Shown here piece after piece: positions 17,529-26,292 of a stretch of DNA of 64,000 bases. This stretch comes from Pleurocapsa sp. FMAR1 (GTDB lineage Bacteria > Cyanobacteriota > Cyanobacteriia > Cyanobacteriales > Xenococcaceae). Under the pieces are notes generated by a model. The model was given only the letters and a program-made list of their open reading frames with translations, was not told where the DNA came from and did not search any database. The stretch spans positions 2,976,001 through 3,040,000 of the forward strand of contig NZ_OY762512.1 in assembly GCF_963665995.1 (NCBI RefSeq), given 5' to 3'. Position 1 is the first letter of the stretch; every line of letters starts with the position of its first letter. Both the position numbers and the translations under genes were made by a program.

Positions 17529-18674
17529 GTGGTTACAATTTCACATCAATCTACCGTTGATGAACATCACCATCATCATGAATCAGAAACCAATCAAAGA
17601 GATCGCGTAGCCGTATTGTTAATGGGTTACGGCGAAGTTGAAAGCTACAAAGACTTTGCCAACTATAACGAACAGGCTCTTAATCTTTTGACAGCTAAGT
17701 TTGCTCCTGTACCTACCTGGATTTATCCTGCGATCGCTAAATTACTAGCGATTTTTGACCTACACGAATGGAGTCATCAACATAATAATTTTATTTCTCC
17801 CCACAACGCTATCTTTGAAGAGCAAAGAGCAGGAATTGAAAAAGAATTGCAAGCAACCTGGGGAGACAAGGTTAAAGTCTTCAAGGCATTTAACTTTTGC
17901 GCTCCTCATTTACCCGAACAAGTGTTGGCTGAGATAAAAGAGCAAGGATTCGACAAAATCCTCATTTATCCCTTGCTAGTAGTCGATTCTATCTTTACTA
18001 GTGGTATTGCGGTAGAGCAAGTCAACAAAGCTTTAGCCAACCAAGCCGAGGGAGAATCCCATTGGTTAAAGAATTCTCGCTATATTCCTTCTTTCTTCAA
18101 CAAGCCAGACTATGTTAACCTGCTGGCGCAAATGGTAGAAGAAAAAATTGAGGCGGAATTAGCTCAAGGACATTTAGCTTCTCAAATTGGCATCATTTTG
18201 ATGAATCATGGTTGTCCCCATAAAGCCAAAGGATTTACATCGGGAATTTACGAAAGCCAAGCTTTATATGAGTTAGTTCGAGAAAGGCTAATTGATAAAT
18301 ATCCTCTAATTTCTGTTGGCTGGCTCAACCACGACACCCCATTAATTGAGTGGACACAGCCTAATGTTAAATTGGCGGCACAGAATCTACTAGAATTGGG
18401 AGCAACATCAATAGTTATGATGCCCATTGGCTTTGCCACCGAAAACCATGAAACATTACTAGACGTAGATCATATTATTCACAATCTACAGCACAAGCAT
18501 TCAGATGTAACCTTCATTCGGATGCCCTGCGTCAATGATCGCCCTGAATTTATGCAGATGGCAGCAGAGTGGGCAAATCCGCAAATTGAGGCTTTGCTTG
18601 AAGAATCTGGTATGACGGTTAATCCTCAGTTAGCTAAAACCCAGGCTGCTCATTCTCATCATCATCATCATTAA
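17529..18674 (+). CDS. Ferrochelatase/CbiX-like protein with His-rich ends
   Basis: A 381-residue cytosolic protein of the chelatase superfamily, in cyanobacteria usually annotated as ferrochelatase. The start is taken as GTG 17529, because GAGGAAA stands six bases before it; the frame reaches back to a TTG at 17514. Family marks are VAVLLMGYGEVES, FNFCAPHLPEQV, ILIYPLLVVDSIFTSG and the repeated-half motif IILMNHGCPHKAKGFTSG with the late MMPIGFATENHETLLDVDH. Both ends are His-rich (EHHHHHE near residue 13 and a final SHHHHH), suggesting metal loading or storage. The true haem-synthesis ferrochelatase is shorter in this core, so metal and tetrapyrrole substrate are uncertain. Confidence 0.8.
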   Translation: MVTISHQSTVDEHHHHHESETNQRDRVAVLLMGYGEVESYKDFANYNEQALNLLTAKFAPVPTWIYPAIAKLLAIFDLHEWSHQHNNFISPHNAIFEEQRAGIEKELQATWGDKVKVFKAFNFCAPHLPEQVLAEIKEQGFDKILIYPLLVVDSIFTSGIAVEQVNKALANQAEGESHWLKNSRYIPSFFNKPDYVNLLAQMVEEKIEAELAQGHLASQIGIILMNHGCPHKAKGFTSGIYESQALYELVRERLIDKYPLISVGWLNHDTPLIEWTQPNVKLAAQNLLELGATSIVMMPIGFATENHETLLDVDHIIHNLQHKHSDVTFIRMPCVNDRPEFMQMAAEWANPQIEALLEESGMTVNPQLAKTQAAHSHHHHH

Positions 18675-18680
18675 TTTAGA

Positions 18681-18844
18681 GTAGGGTGGGCATGATTTTG
18701 AATCTATAGAGTGCAATTAATAATTTCTCTAATGCCCACCATTATTAAATATTGGCGATTATTATTATTATTTGGTGATGCGGTGGGCAATAACCAATTC
18801 TCAAAACGCTAATTTGTTTGTATTATTTTTTGCCCACACCCTAT
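18681..18844. repeat. REP-like palindromes left of the transposase gene
   Basis: Two nested inverted pairs occur here: ggtgggcat (18685-18693) with atgcccacc (18732-18740), and gtgggcaa (18783-18790) with ttgcccac (18830-18837). The outer ends are gtagggtgggca at 18681 and tgcccacaccctat at 18831-18844. The same unit, with the same order of halves, lies to the right of the transposase gene. This is the layout of a BIME, a pair of REP sequences around a RAYT gene. Confidence 0.8.
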
Positions 18845-18905
18845 AGAGATTAATTCAAAGATGGGCATTCTATGGCTAAAATAATCACCGCTAAACGCAA
18901 CCATA

Positions 18906-19445
18906 ATGCCTAACTATCGAAGAGTGCATATTCCAGGTGGCACATATTTTCTCACCATAGTTACCTATTGTCGTCGTCCATTATTTGAGAATTTTAGTAA
19001 TATCAATCTTTTACGTAGTGCGATCGCCAAGGTTAAAACTAAGCTACCTTTTCAAATTACTGCTGCGGTGGTCTTACCAGATCATCTACATTTTCTTTGG
19101 CAATTACCCCTCAATGATTATAATTATTCTCAAAGAATATCCAGGTTGAAAGTATTATTCACCCGTGCTTACAAAGCCAAAAATCCAGCAAATCTCGAAA
19201 TCTCCCCATCTCGTTATAAACATCGAGAAAGTGATGTCTGGCAAAGAAGATTTTGGGAACATTCAATTAGGGATGAAGCCGATCTGCAAAAGCATTTAGA
19301 TTATATTCATTACAATCCCGTTAAACATGGATTGGTTTCTTGTCCTCATTTATGGTCATATTCTAGTTTTTCTCATTGGGTAGACAAAGGAAAATACACA
19401 TTAAATTGGGGTTATACGTGCGGACAAAAAATTAACAAAACGTAG
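18906..19445 (+). CDS. REP-associated tyrosine transposase (RAYT)
   Basis: A 179-residue single-domain Y1/HUH transposase of the IS200-like superfamily, REP-associated branch. It has the HUH motif in VVLPDHLHFLWQLP (H-L-H, near residue 57), the RRFWEHSIRDEADLQKHLDYIHYNPVKHGLV segment with the nucleophilic Tyr region, and a final SSFSHWV. Unlike true IS200 proteins, RAYTs have the extended YIHxNPVKHG motif, seen here. It is framed by REP palindromes at 18681-18844 and 19441-19595, which it would cut and join. The frame is intact, so the unit could be active. Start ATG 18906. Confidence 0.92.
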   Translation: MPNYRRVHIPGGTYFLTIVTYCRRPLFENFSNINLLRSAIAKVKTKLPFQITAAVVLPDHLHFLWQLPLNDYNYSQRISRLKVLFTRAYKAKNPANLEISPSRYKHRESDVWQRRFWEHSIRDEADLQKHLDYIHYNPVKHGLVSCPHLWSYSSFSHWVDKGKYTLNWGYTCGQKINKT

Positions 19446-19595
19446 GGTGGGCATGACGAAATATATGAAGCGTGACGATTAATTGGTCAATGCCCACCAT
19501 AATCGATATTTAATATTGATGATGGTTTGATTTGGTAAGCAACGAGCTATTCTTGAAACGATAATTTTCTCTAGTTATTTTTTGCCCACCCTACG
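19441..19595. repeat. REP-like palindromes right of the transposase gene
   Basis: cgtagggtgggca (19441-19453) and its exact inverse tgcccaccctacg (19583-19595) enclose a second pair, ggtgggcat (19446-19454) with atgcccacc (19490-19498). The unit overlaps the last codons of the RAYT gene. Just to its right gtgagcgatcgctcac (19595-19610) is a 16-bp palindrome centred on a HIP1 octamer. The remaining bases to 19788 look like the untranslated leader of chlP and show no gene. Confidence 0.8.
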
Positions 19596-19800
19596 TGAGC
19601 GATCGCTCACTAAAAAAGTAACGTTTGTTAACGAAGTTGTTAAGCAGTATTTCAACTTTAGACAAATAAAGCGCTCGGCTGAAAATAAGGCAATACAGCA
19701 TGATAATATCCATTTCAGGATAAATAGGGAGAAGCTCCTAATTGAGTCACGTTTGTCCTCAGCTTCAAAAAAGATTTTATAGACATTCAGGAGAAAAACT

Positions 19801-21024
19801 TTGGGATTAAGAGTAGCTGTTGTCGGTTCTGGACCCGCAGGTTCATCAGCCGCAGAAGTTTTAGCCAAAGCAGGTATTGAAACTTATTTATTTGAGCGTA
19901 AGCTAGATAACGCCAAACCTTGTGGTGGTGCAATTCCTCTTTGCATGGTTGAGGAGTTTGATTTGCCCCAAAAGATTATTGATCGGCAGGTCAAGAAAAT
20001 GAAGATGATTTCTCCTTCCAATCGAGAAGTTAATATCGGCTCAACTCTTAAAAATGGCGAATATATCGGTATGTGCCGCCGAGAAGTTTTAGATGGCTTC
20101 TTACGTAATCGTGCTGCTCAGTTAGGTGCAAACCTAATCAACGGTACTGTATATCAGCTAGACATTCCCGATAGCGATAAAGATCCCTACACGCTTCATT
20201 ATGCCGATCATTCGACTGGTGCTGTTAAAGGGGTAATGAAAACCCTCAAGGTAGATTTAGTAATTGGTGCTGATGGTGCTAACTCTAGAATTGCTAAAGC
20301 TATAGATGCTGGTGATTACAACTATGCGATCGCTTTCCAAGAGCGTATCCGTCTACCAGAAGACAAGATGGCATACTACGAAGATCTAGCCGAAATGTAC
20401 GTCGGTGACGATGTTTCTACAGATTTTTATGCTTGGGTGTTCCCCAAATTCGACCACGTAGCAGTCGGTACAGGAACAATGAAGGTAAACCAAGCTGACA
20501 TCAAAAAACTACAGGCGGGTATCCGTAAGCGTGCTGCCAAAAGACTAGAAGGGGGCAAAATCATCAAAGTCGAAGCACACCCCATTCCCGAACATCCTCG
20601 CCCTCGTCCCATTCGTGGCAGAGTTGTTCTAGTCGGCGATGCCTTGGGTACTGTAACCAAATCTTCTGGGGAAGGTATTTACTTCGCAGCCAAGTCTGGT
20701 CGTATGTGCGCCGAGATGATTGTAGAGCGATCGCAAGATGGACAAAAAGTTCCTACTGAAAAAGATCTCAAAGATTTTATGAAACTCTGGAACAAAGAAT
20801 ACGGTGCAACTTATCTCGTACTGGATATTCTGCAACGAGTTTTCTATCGTAGTGATGCCACCCGTGAAGCATTTGTCGAAATGTGTGATGACATCGACGT
20901 ACAAAAAATGACTTTTGATAGCTATCTCTACAAAACTGTAGTTCCTGCTAATCCTTTAACGCAAATGAAGGTAACAGCTAAAACTCTCGGTAGTTTACTT
21001 AGAGGCAATGCTTTAGCACCTTAG
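19801..21024 (+). CDS. chlP: Geranylgeranyl reductase ChlP
   Basis: ChlP reduces three double bonds of geranylgeranyl diphosphate or of geranylgeranyl-chlorophyll to give phytyl, for chlorophyll and tocopherol. The 407-residue flavoprotein has the N-terminal dinucleotide fold VVGSGPAGSSAAEVLAKAG, then AKPCGGAIPLCMVEEF, CRREVLDGFLRNRA, LVIGADGANSRIAKAI and RGRVVLVGDALGTVTKSSGEGIYFA. The start is TTG 19801 with AGGAG (19789-19793) seven bases upstream, a rare start codon well supported by the absence of an alternative. A 9-bp stem hairpin ends the transcript. Confidence 0.95.
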   Translation: MGLRVAVVGSGPAGSSAAEVLAKAGIETYLFERKLDNAKPCGGAIPLCMVEEFDLPQKIIDRQVKKMKMISPSNREVNIGSTLKNGEYIGMCRREVLDGFLRNRAAQLGANLINGTVYQLDIPDSDKDPYTLHYADHSTGAVKGVMKTLKVDLVIGADGANSRIAKAIDAGDYNYAIAFQERIRLPEDKMAYYEDLAEMYVGDDVSTDFYAWVFPKFDHVAVGTGTMKVNQADIKKLQAGIRKRAAKRLEGGKIIKVEAHPIPEHPRPRPIRGRVVLVGDALGTVTKSSGEGIYFAAKSGRMCAEMIVERSQDGQKVPTEKDLKDFMKLWNKEYGATYLVLDILQRVFYRSDATREAFVEMCDDIDVQKMTFDSYLYKTVVPANPLTQMKVTAKTLGSLLRGNALAP

Positions 21025-21052
21025 GGGATTACTGATTACTAATAATTTATTT

Positions 21053-21088
21053 ACAACAGCATCAGATTATTTATTCTAGTGCTGTTGT
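21053..21088. terminator. Bidirectional terminator between chlP and a convergent gene
   Basis: acaacagca (21053-21061) pairs exactly with tgctgttgt (21080-21088), with an 18-base loop; T-rich sequence (ttatttct) follows on the plus strand and ttgtaaataaattatt on the minus strand. It lies 28 bp after the chlP stop and 6 bp after the convergent gene. Confidence 0.7.
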
Positions 21089-21094
21089 TTATTT

Positions 21095-21835
21095 CTATCT
21101 TCTTAGTAAATTATTAAAATAGGATGTAAACTTGTTTTTTCTTCTTGGAGTTTTATTTTCGTTAATTAATTTGATTCTCTTCATTTTTTCTATTTCTTTA
21201 CGAATTCTTTTAAGCGAATCAACATAGCTTGTTCTAAAAAGGACTAGAAAGACTAAAATACATATCACCATGCAAAATAATGTAGCAATTTCAGCTTTGA
21301 ATTTTAAATCATGAAAACTAATCCAATATGATAAAAATAAGTATACAGTAACAGGAATAAAAGCAACCAAATTGAACCGATAACGCACAATTCTCTGCCT
21401 TTTTGTTTCTGAGTCAACCTGTAATTGATCTATATCATAATCAAAATGTATAAATTTTCTTAATCTATAAATGTCGAAACGGGTTTGTTTTGGATTTCGA
21501 GAATAATTTATTAATTCAATTAGTTCAAGACATGATTGTTTATCAGCTTTAATTCCAACTTCTTGTTGTAGGTGGAGTAAATCTATTTCATCTTTTGTTA
21601 TATTCTTAATCTTTTCGCTAGTTAAAGGATTATTGTGTCTCTTTTCGAGTTTTAGACATTTTCTTTGTTTTGGAGACAACTTATCAAACAAATCATAACT
21701 ACTACTGATAAAATCAGATATTATTTGTAAGCGAAACAAAAAAGTAAGGACACAAACAAAGGCAATGTAAAATCCTGGTCTTGCTGTAATAAATTTCGGT
21801 TGTCTTAATATCTCTAAAAGTTGTGTTTCTGACAT
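21095..21835 (-). CDS. Membrane protein of unknown function (246 aa)
   Basis: One N-terminal hydrophobic segment (about residues 19-40), a charged middle part rich in Lys/Asp, then two membrane spans (about 150-172 and 183-203) and a very basic C-terminus (NENKTPRRKNKF). I recognise no motif or family. Its base composition is markedly AT-richer than the flanking chlP and pheS genes, so it may be accessory. It is transcribed away from pheS, and the 252-bp region between the two starts is AT-rich without other features. Confidence 0.6.
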   Translation of the reverse strand: MSETQLLEILRQPKFITARPGFYIAFVCVLTFLFRLQIISDFISSSYDLFDKLSPKQRKCLKLEKRHNNPLTSEKIKNITKDEIDLLHLQQEVGIKADKQSCLELIELINYSRNPKQTRFDIYRLRKFIHFDYDIDQLQVDSETKRQRIVRYRFNLVAFIPVTVYLFLSYWISFHDLKFKAEIATLFCMVICILVFLVLFRTSYVDSLKRIRKEIEKMKRIKLINENKTPRRKNKFTSYFNNLLRR

Positions 21836-22087
21836 CTAATTATTATTTTTTCAGCTAAAGGCTTTATATTAGTGATACGTTAGTACCTATCCATTAAAAT
21901 ATTAAACAATTTTAAAATTTTGTATTAAATTAATCTTAAGAAAACGAGTATTGAATAATCGCATTAATTTTGGTGCTACCTAGTTTTTAGCGAAGGGAAC
22001 TATTTACCAGTATTGTTTGGGTAGAGATTTCGGTATATTAATATGAGCCGTGGATTATCGCTCAACTTATATTATTGAATAACCTGA

Positions 22088-23083
22088 ATGACTGATTCTA
22101 TCCAAGAACAACTGAAAGAATTAAATACCGTAGCCGTAAAGGCGATCGCCTCAAGCAACAGCTTAGAAGAGCTTGAACAGCTAAGAATCAAGTATCTAGG
22201 CAAAAAAGGTCAACTATCTCAAATTCTCAGGGGAATGGGCAAGTTATCCGCCGAAGAACGCCCTGCGGTTGGTTCGCAAGCTAACGTAGTTAAACAAGAA
22301 GTTCAAACTGGTATAGAACAACGTAAGCAAGCCTTGCAACAGGCAAAGATAGAAGCGCAAATCAAAGCCGAAACCATAGATGTGACTATGCCAGGAGTGA
22401 ATCGTCCTTTGGGTCGAGTACATCCTCTTAATGGTGTAGTAGATCGTATCTTAGATATCTTTGTTGGTTTAGGCTATACCGTTGCCACTGGTCCTCAGAT
22501 AGAAACCGACTACTACAATTTTGAGGCTCTTAATACTCCCCCAGATCATCCCGCTAGAGATATGCAGGATACCTTTTATTTACCAGGAGGAAATTTATTA
22601 CGTACTCAGACTTCTTCGGTACAAATTCGCTATATGGAAAATCATGAACCCCCCATCAGAATTATTGCTCCTGGTCGAGTTTATCGTCGGGACACGGTAG
22701 ATGCTACCCATTCAGCCGTATTTCATCAGGTAGAAATATTAGCAATTGATAAGGGTATAAAATTTACCGATCTCAAAGGCACTATTAAAGAATTCTTACA
22801 GCGGATGTTTGGCGATGAACTCCCCGTACAGTTTCGGACTAGCTACTTTCCCTTTACCGAACCTTCAGCCGAAGTGGATGTGCAGTGGAAAGGCAAATGG
22901 TTGGAAGTGATGGGGTGCGGGATGGTCGATCCCAACGTTCTTGAAGCCGTTGGCTACGATCCCGAAGTATATACAGGTTTTGCAGCAGGTTTCGGGGTAG
23001 AAAGATTTGCCATGGTATTACACCAAATTGATGATATTCGCCGTTTATACAATAGTGATCTACGCTTTTTAAATCAGTTTTAG
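22088..23083 (+). CDS. pheS: Phenylalanyl-tRNA synthetase alpha subunit
   Basis: The alpha chain of the alpha2beta2 enzyme that charges tRNA-Phe. An N-terminal coiled coil (residues 1-85) binds tRNA, followed by the class II catalytic domain: [34 protein letters not shown] (motif 1 region), [20 protein letters not shown] (motif 2) and [14 protein letters not shown] with [14 protein letters not shown] (motif 3). Length of 331 residues is normal. The beta subunit gene is not in this window, as often in cyanobacteria, where pheS and pheT are separated. Confidence 0.97.
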   Translation: MTDSIQEQLKELNTVAVKAIASSNSLEELEQLRIKYLGKKGQLSQILRGMGKLSAEERPAVGSQANVVKQEVQTGIEQRKQALQQAKIEAQIKAETIDVTMPGVNRPLGRVHPLNGVVDRILDIFVGLGYTVATGPQIETDYYNFEALNTPPDHPARDMQDTFYLPGGNLLRTQTSSVQIRYMENHEPPIRIIAPGRVYRRDTVDATHSAVFHQVEILAIDKGIKFTDLKGTIKEFLQRMFGDELPVQFRTSYFPFTEPSAEVDVQWKGKWLEVMGCGMVDPNVLEAVGYDPEVYTGFAAGFGVERFAMVLHQIDDIRRLYNSDLRFLNQF

Positions 23084-23110
23084 TTATCAAAGCTATTAAA
23101 CAACGTGACG

Positions 23111-23142
23111 CTAGCATTATAACCAGTAAAAGATAATGCTAG
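23111..23142 (+). terminator. Hairpin downstream of pheS
   Basis: ctagcatta (23111-23119) pairs exactly with taatgctag (23134-23142), 28 bp after the pheS stop. The following aacgattgttgttatatt is only weakly T-rich, so this may be a terminator or a 3' stabilising hairpin. Confidence 0.5.
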
Positions 23143-23335
23143 AACGATTGTTGTTATATTGACTACAAAAGTGTTTTATTATGCTTTGCTGTCTTTTCCT
23201 GGTCAGAAGAGCTTATGTCAAATTGTAATTGGTAATTATTGAATTAGAATGCTTAATTTTTACAGAAACCAGACATATAATAACCTATAGAATATTTAAA
23301 CCAATTACAATACTTTTAACATTACAACGCTTTAA

Positions 23336-25402
23336 ATGGAAAGTTCATCTAGCGCGCTTTTGACTTCAGAAGTCGAATTGCTGATCTTATTGCTGATCGC
23401 CTGTTTAGGAGCCGTTACTTTTGAAAAATTTAATATCCCCTATACAGTTGGCTTAGTCTTAATTGGTTTGGGGTTAGGACTTCTTACTCCTCTGCTTTTT
23501 GCTGTCGATCCTTTGAGTTCTGTTACTCTATCTCCGAATGTAATTCTGTATGTTTTTGTTCCACCACTAATTTTTGAATCGTCAATCAATCTTGATAATC
23601 AGCTTCTTTTCGAGACACTAACTCCTTCATTGATCTTGGCTGGACTGGGACTGTTGGTTTCGGCAGGCGTTGTCGGGGGCTTAATGGTTTGGCTGACACC
23701 TTTATCTCTTAGTGGCGCTTTCGTGTTTGGATCTTTGATTTCTGCCACGGATCCAGTTGCCGTAATTGCTCTATTCAAAGAACTAGGCGTTCCTAAACGC
23801 CTAACAATGGTGGTAGAAGGGGAAAGTATGCTCAATGATGCTACTGCGATCGTCCTCTTCGATGTAGTCATGGCAATAATTGCTAGTGGTACGGTTGGTG
23901 TAGCAACTCTTGGAGATGCTTCAGTTAACGTTTTTGTGGTGTTGTTTGGCGGTGTTCTGGTCGGCGTAGTTGTTGCTGTAATTATTTTTGGTTACTCCAT
24001 TAACCTAGCCAAAAATAATGCGCTAATTCAAACTACCGTAAGTATTATTATTGCCTACGCAGCTTTCATGGTTTCCCAACGCTATCTGCAATGGTCTGGA
24101 GTGATTGCAGTAATGACAGCGGGATTGGTGGTTGGTTGGTATCTCAACCATAAAGTCAATTTAGAGGTGAGAACATACCTGCGGGAATTTTGGGACTATG
24201 GAGCTTTTATTGCCAATAGCCTAATCTTCTTACTAGTGGGGCTAACAACTAGCAGCTTTATTCTCCGACTTGGTACTGAAACTCCGAGATTTTGGATTGC
24301 TATTGTCTGGGCGATCGTCGCCACGCTCATAGCCCGTGCAGTGGCAGTTTTTGGTTTAATACCATTTTCCAACTGGTTACAAAAATCCGAGCCATTTGGC
24401 TGGCGTTATCAGATGGTAACTTTTTGGGGTGGACTCAGGGGAGCGGTTGCTTTAGCCTTAGCACTGAGCCTCGATCGCTCGTTTCCCAATCGAGATTTAA
24501 TTATCGCCATGACGCTAGGGGTCGCACTATTTACTATTTTGATTGCCGGGACGACCACAGGAAAACTAATTAGCTGGCTCAAAATAGATGAACCGCCAGT
24601 TTTAGAGCGGTTGGGAAAAGCCCAAGCGACTATTCTAGCCAAACGCGAAGCTCTAAAATTACTGCACAAGCTAGGTTTGATGGGGCTGTTTGATAAAGAG
24701 GTTATTGTAGAAATAGAAGAAGATTATTATCGGGTTCTCAATACAGCAGAAGCTGCCGTAACTAAGATTTGGGATGAACTGAAGCTCGATCCAGGATTGG
24801 CGCGTCAGATTTTATGGTTACAAATACTGAGAATTGAACATCAGGCTCATGTTGATTTATACGATCGCGGGCTTTTGTTAGAAAGTGCTACGCGCAAGCT
24901 AGAACTTCTGGTTGAGGCTAAACGAGATAGCGTTTTAAATCGTCAAATCCCGCCTCCAGTGCCAGCTTTATGGTCGCTAGAAACTCCTTTAGAAAAGCTG
25001 ATTTTTAAACAACTACGGCATTTTTTCCCTCACCACAAGTTTTTTGGGCAACGCCGCGGACAATTAGCAGCGATTCGTTACGAATACGATGCTGTAACCG
25101 CCTATGTGAGCCAAAAAATTGTCAAACAGGTAAAACAACTGGTTGCCGCCAATGCAGTTGAATCAGCAGTAGCTCAAGACTGTATTATATTTTATCAGCA
25201 AGCAAGTAAAGGAGCTTTAAGGCGAGTAGAGGCAATGGGAACTAGTCGGCACGAATTAGCGATCGCCCTTCAGAAGCAGGTAGCGACTCATGCTGCTCGT
25301 ACTAGTGAAGGAGAAGTAATTGAGCAGCTTATAGCCGAAGGTGTAATTCCCGAAAATGCCCTAGATCGAATTCAAGATTTAATTGCCAAAGAAAATATTT
25401 AG
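23336..25402 (+). CDS. CPA1-family Na+/H+ antiporter
   Basis: A 688-residue cation/proton antiporter. Residues 1-415 hold about 12 membrane spans with the family signatures SATDPVAVIALFKELGVP (paired Asp-Pro, near residue 140), VEGESMLNDATAIVLFD and FWGGLRGAVALALALS. The remaining 270 residues form a soluble, mostly helical cytoplasmic tail (ITKIWDELKLDPGLARQILWLQ and onward), comparable to the long tails of other cyanobacterial NhaP-type antiporters, probably a regulatory domain. It gives sodium or pH tolerance. Downstream the sequence gtaggggcgaaggttgg is followed by its near inverse ttcgcctttac (25452-25480), a small repeat. Confidence 0.92.
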   Translation: MESSSSALLTSEVELLILLLIACLGAVTFEKFNIPYTVGLVLIGLGLGLLTPLLFAVDPLSSVTLSPNVILYVFVPPLIFESSINLDNQLLFETLTPSLILAGLGLLVSAGVVGGLMVWLTPLSLSGAFVFGSLISATDPVAVIALFKELGVPKRLTMVVEGESMLNDATAIVLFDVVMAIIASGTVGVATLGDASVNVFVVLFGGVLVGVVVAVIIFGYSINLAKNNALIQTTVSIIIAYAAFMVSQRYLQWSGVIAVMTAGLVVGWYLNHKVNLEVRTYLREFWDYGAFIANSLIFLLVGLTTSSFILRLGTETPRFWIAIVWAIVATLIARAVAVFGLIPFSNWLQKSEPFGWRYQMVTFWGGLRGAVALALALSLDRSFPNRDLIIAMTLGVALFTILIAGTTTGKLISWLKIDEPPVLERLGKAQATILAKREALKLLHKLGLMGLFDKEVIVEIEEDYYRVLNTAEAAVTKIWDELKLDPGLARQILWLQILRIEHQAHVDLYDRGLLLESATRKLELLVEAKRDSVLNRQIPPPVPALWSLETPLEKLIFKQLRHFFPHHKFFGQRRGQLAAIRYEYDAVTAYVSQKIVKQVKQLVAANAVESAVAQDCIIFYQQASKGALRRVEAMGTSRHELAIALQKQVATHAARTSEGEVIEQLIAEGVIPENALDRIQDLIAKENI

Positions 25403-25499
25403 GGAATAAGTTATATCAAGTCAAATAAAGTTGGCGACAAATAAGATTCAGGTAGGGGCGAAGGTTGGTTCGCCTTTACGAGGATTATTGTTCACAACA

Positions 25500-26291
25500 C
25501 TAAAGTTCATATCCCTTCATCCAGAACACTGATATCAACAAAAACAACACAGTTAAAACAATCGTAACGCTCATTGCTATCCAAGCTTCATTAGGAAATT
25601 GACCTACTAAAATTGCTGTGGCATGACGCTGCAAAGCCCAGACAGTGTAAGGCTTAATCTGTTGTAACTGAGGATTAAAATTTAAAACCACCCCGCCAAA
25701 AAAAACGAAAAGTGCGATCGCGCTCACGGCTCTAATTTGATTAAAAATAACCCCAAGCATCAGGGTCAATGCCAAAGTAAACAGCATCACTAAATAAACC
25801 ATCAAAACACCTATAAGGTAATTAAATAGAGAGATCTGCGCAGGTAATCCAACTACAAGTGCTGCAATATACATAAAGATGCCAGGCACTCCCAAAGCAA
25901 TTACACCAATGAAAACTGCATAAGCTGCAAATTTCCCGAGGATAAATCCAGCAGTTGACAAGGGCTTAGAATAGATCCACAGCAGAGTTTGGGTTAGCTT
26001 TTCCTCGATAATTGCGCCTTGAGTCAAAATGATTGTGCCGATAGGTATAAAAGTACTGCCCAGCCAGAGAAACAAAGTTAAAAATGAAATTCCGCGATCG
26101 CCTGCATCACCTGGTGTCATCCAAATCGCGGGTAATGCTGTAAGTGACATCCAAATAATGAGTTGAGAAATCCATCGCCGAGGGTTAAACCAGTAAGCAA
26201 GTTCTTTCTGATAGATAGGACGAAAACCGCATAACCAACTCCTAGAAACACGCTGTAATTGCGATTCGTCAACAAGATTCTTACTGCTCAT
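25500..26291 (-). CDS. ABC-2 type transporter permease
   Basis: A 263-residue integral membrane protein with about six spans and a basic cytoplasmic start (RPIYQKELAYWFNPRRW), the pattern of ABC-2 permeases. It starts 1 bp after the ATPase gene ends, so it is the membrane half of that transporter. GTQGAIIEEKLTQTLLWIYSKPLS is the conserved cytoplasmic loop before span 3. Cargo unknown; similar pairs export drugs, lipids or polysaccharide, or act in gliding or heterocyst envelope formation. Confidence 0.85.
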   Translation of the reverse strand: MSSKNLVDESQLQRVSRSWLCGFRPIYQKELAYWFNPRRWISQLIIWMSLTALPAIWMTPGDAGDRGISFLTLFLWLGSTFIPIGTIILTQGAIIEEKLTQTLLWIYSKPLSTAGFILGKFAAYAVFIGVIALGVPGIFMYIAALVVGLPAQISLFNYLIGVLMVYLVMLFTLALTLMLGVIFNQIRAVSAIALFVFFGGVVLNFNPQLQQIKPYTVWALQRHATAILVGQFPNEAWIAMSVTIVLTVLFLLISVFWMKGYEL

Positions 26292-26292
26292 G

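Noticed and set aside
18906-19445. Ordinary IS200 insertion sequence
   Set aside because: The protein has the RAYT-type YIHxNPVKHG motif and is framed by REP palindromes, not by IS200 subterminal hairpins with a TnpB gene.
25452-25480. tRNA-like ggttcg sequence after the antiporter gene
   Set aside because: It is part of a small inverted repeat (gtaggggcgaa with ttcgcctttac) and lacks any cloverleaf.
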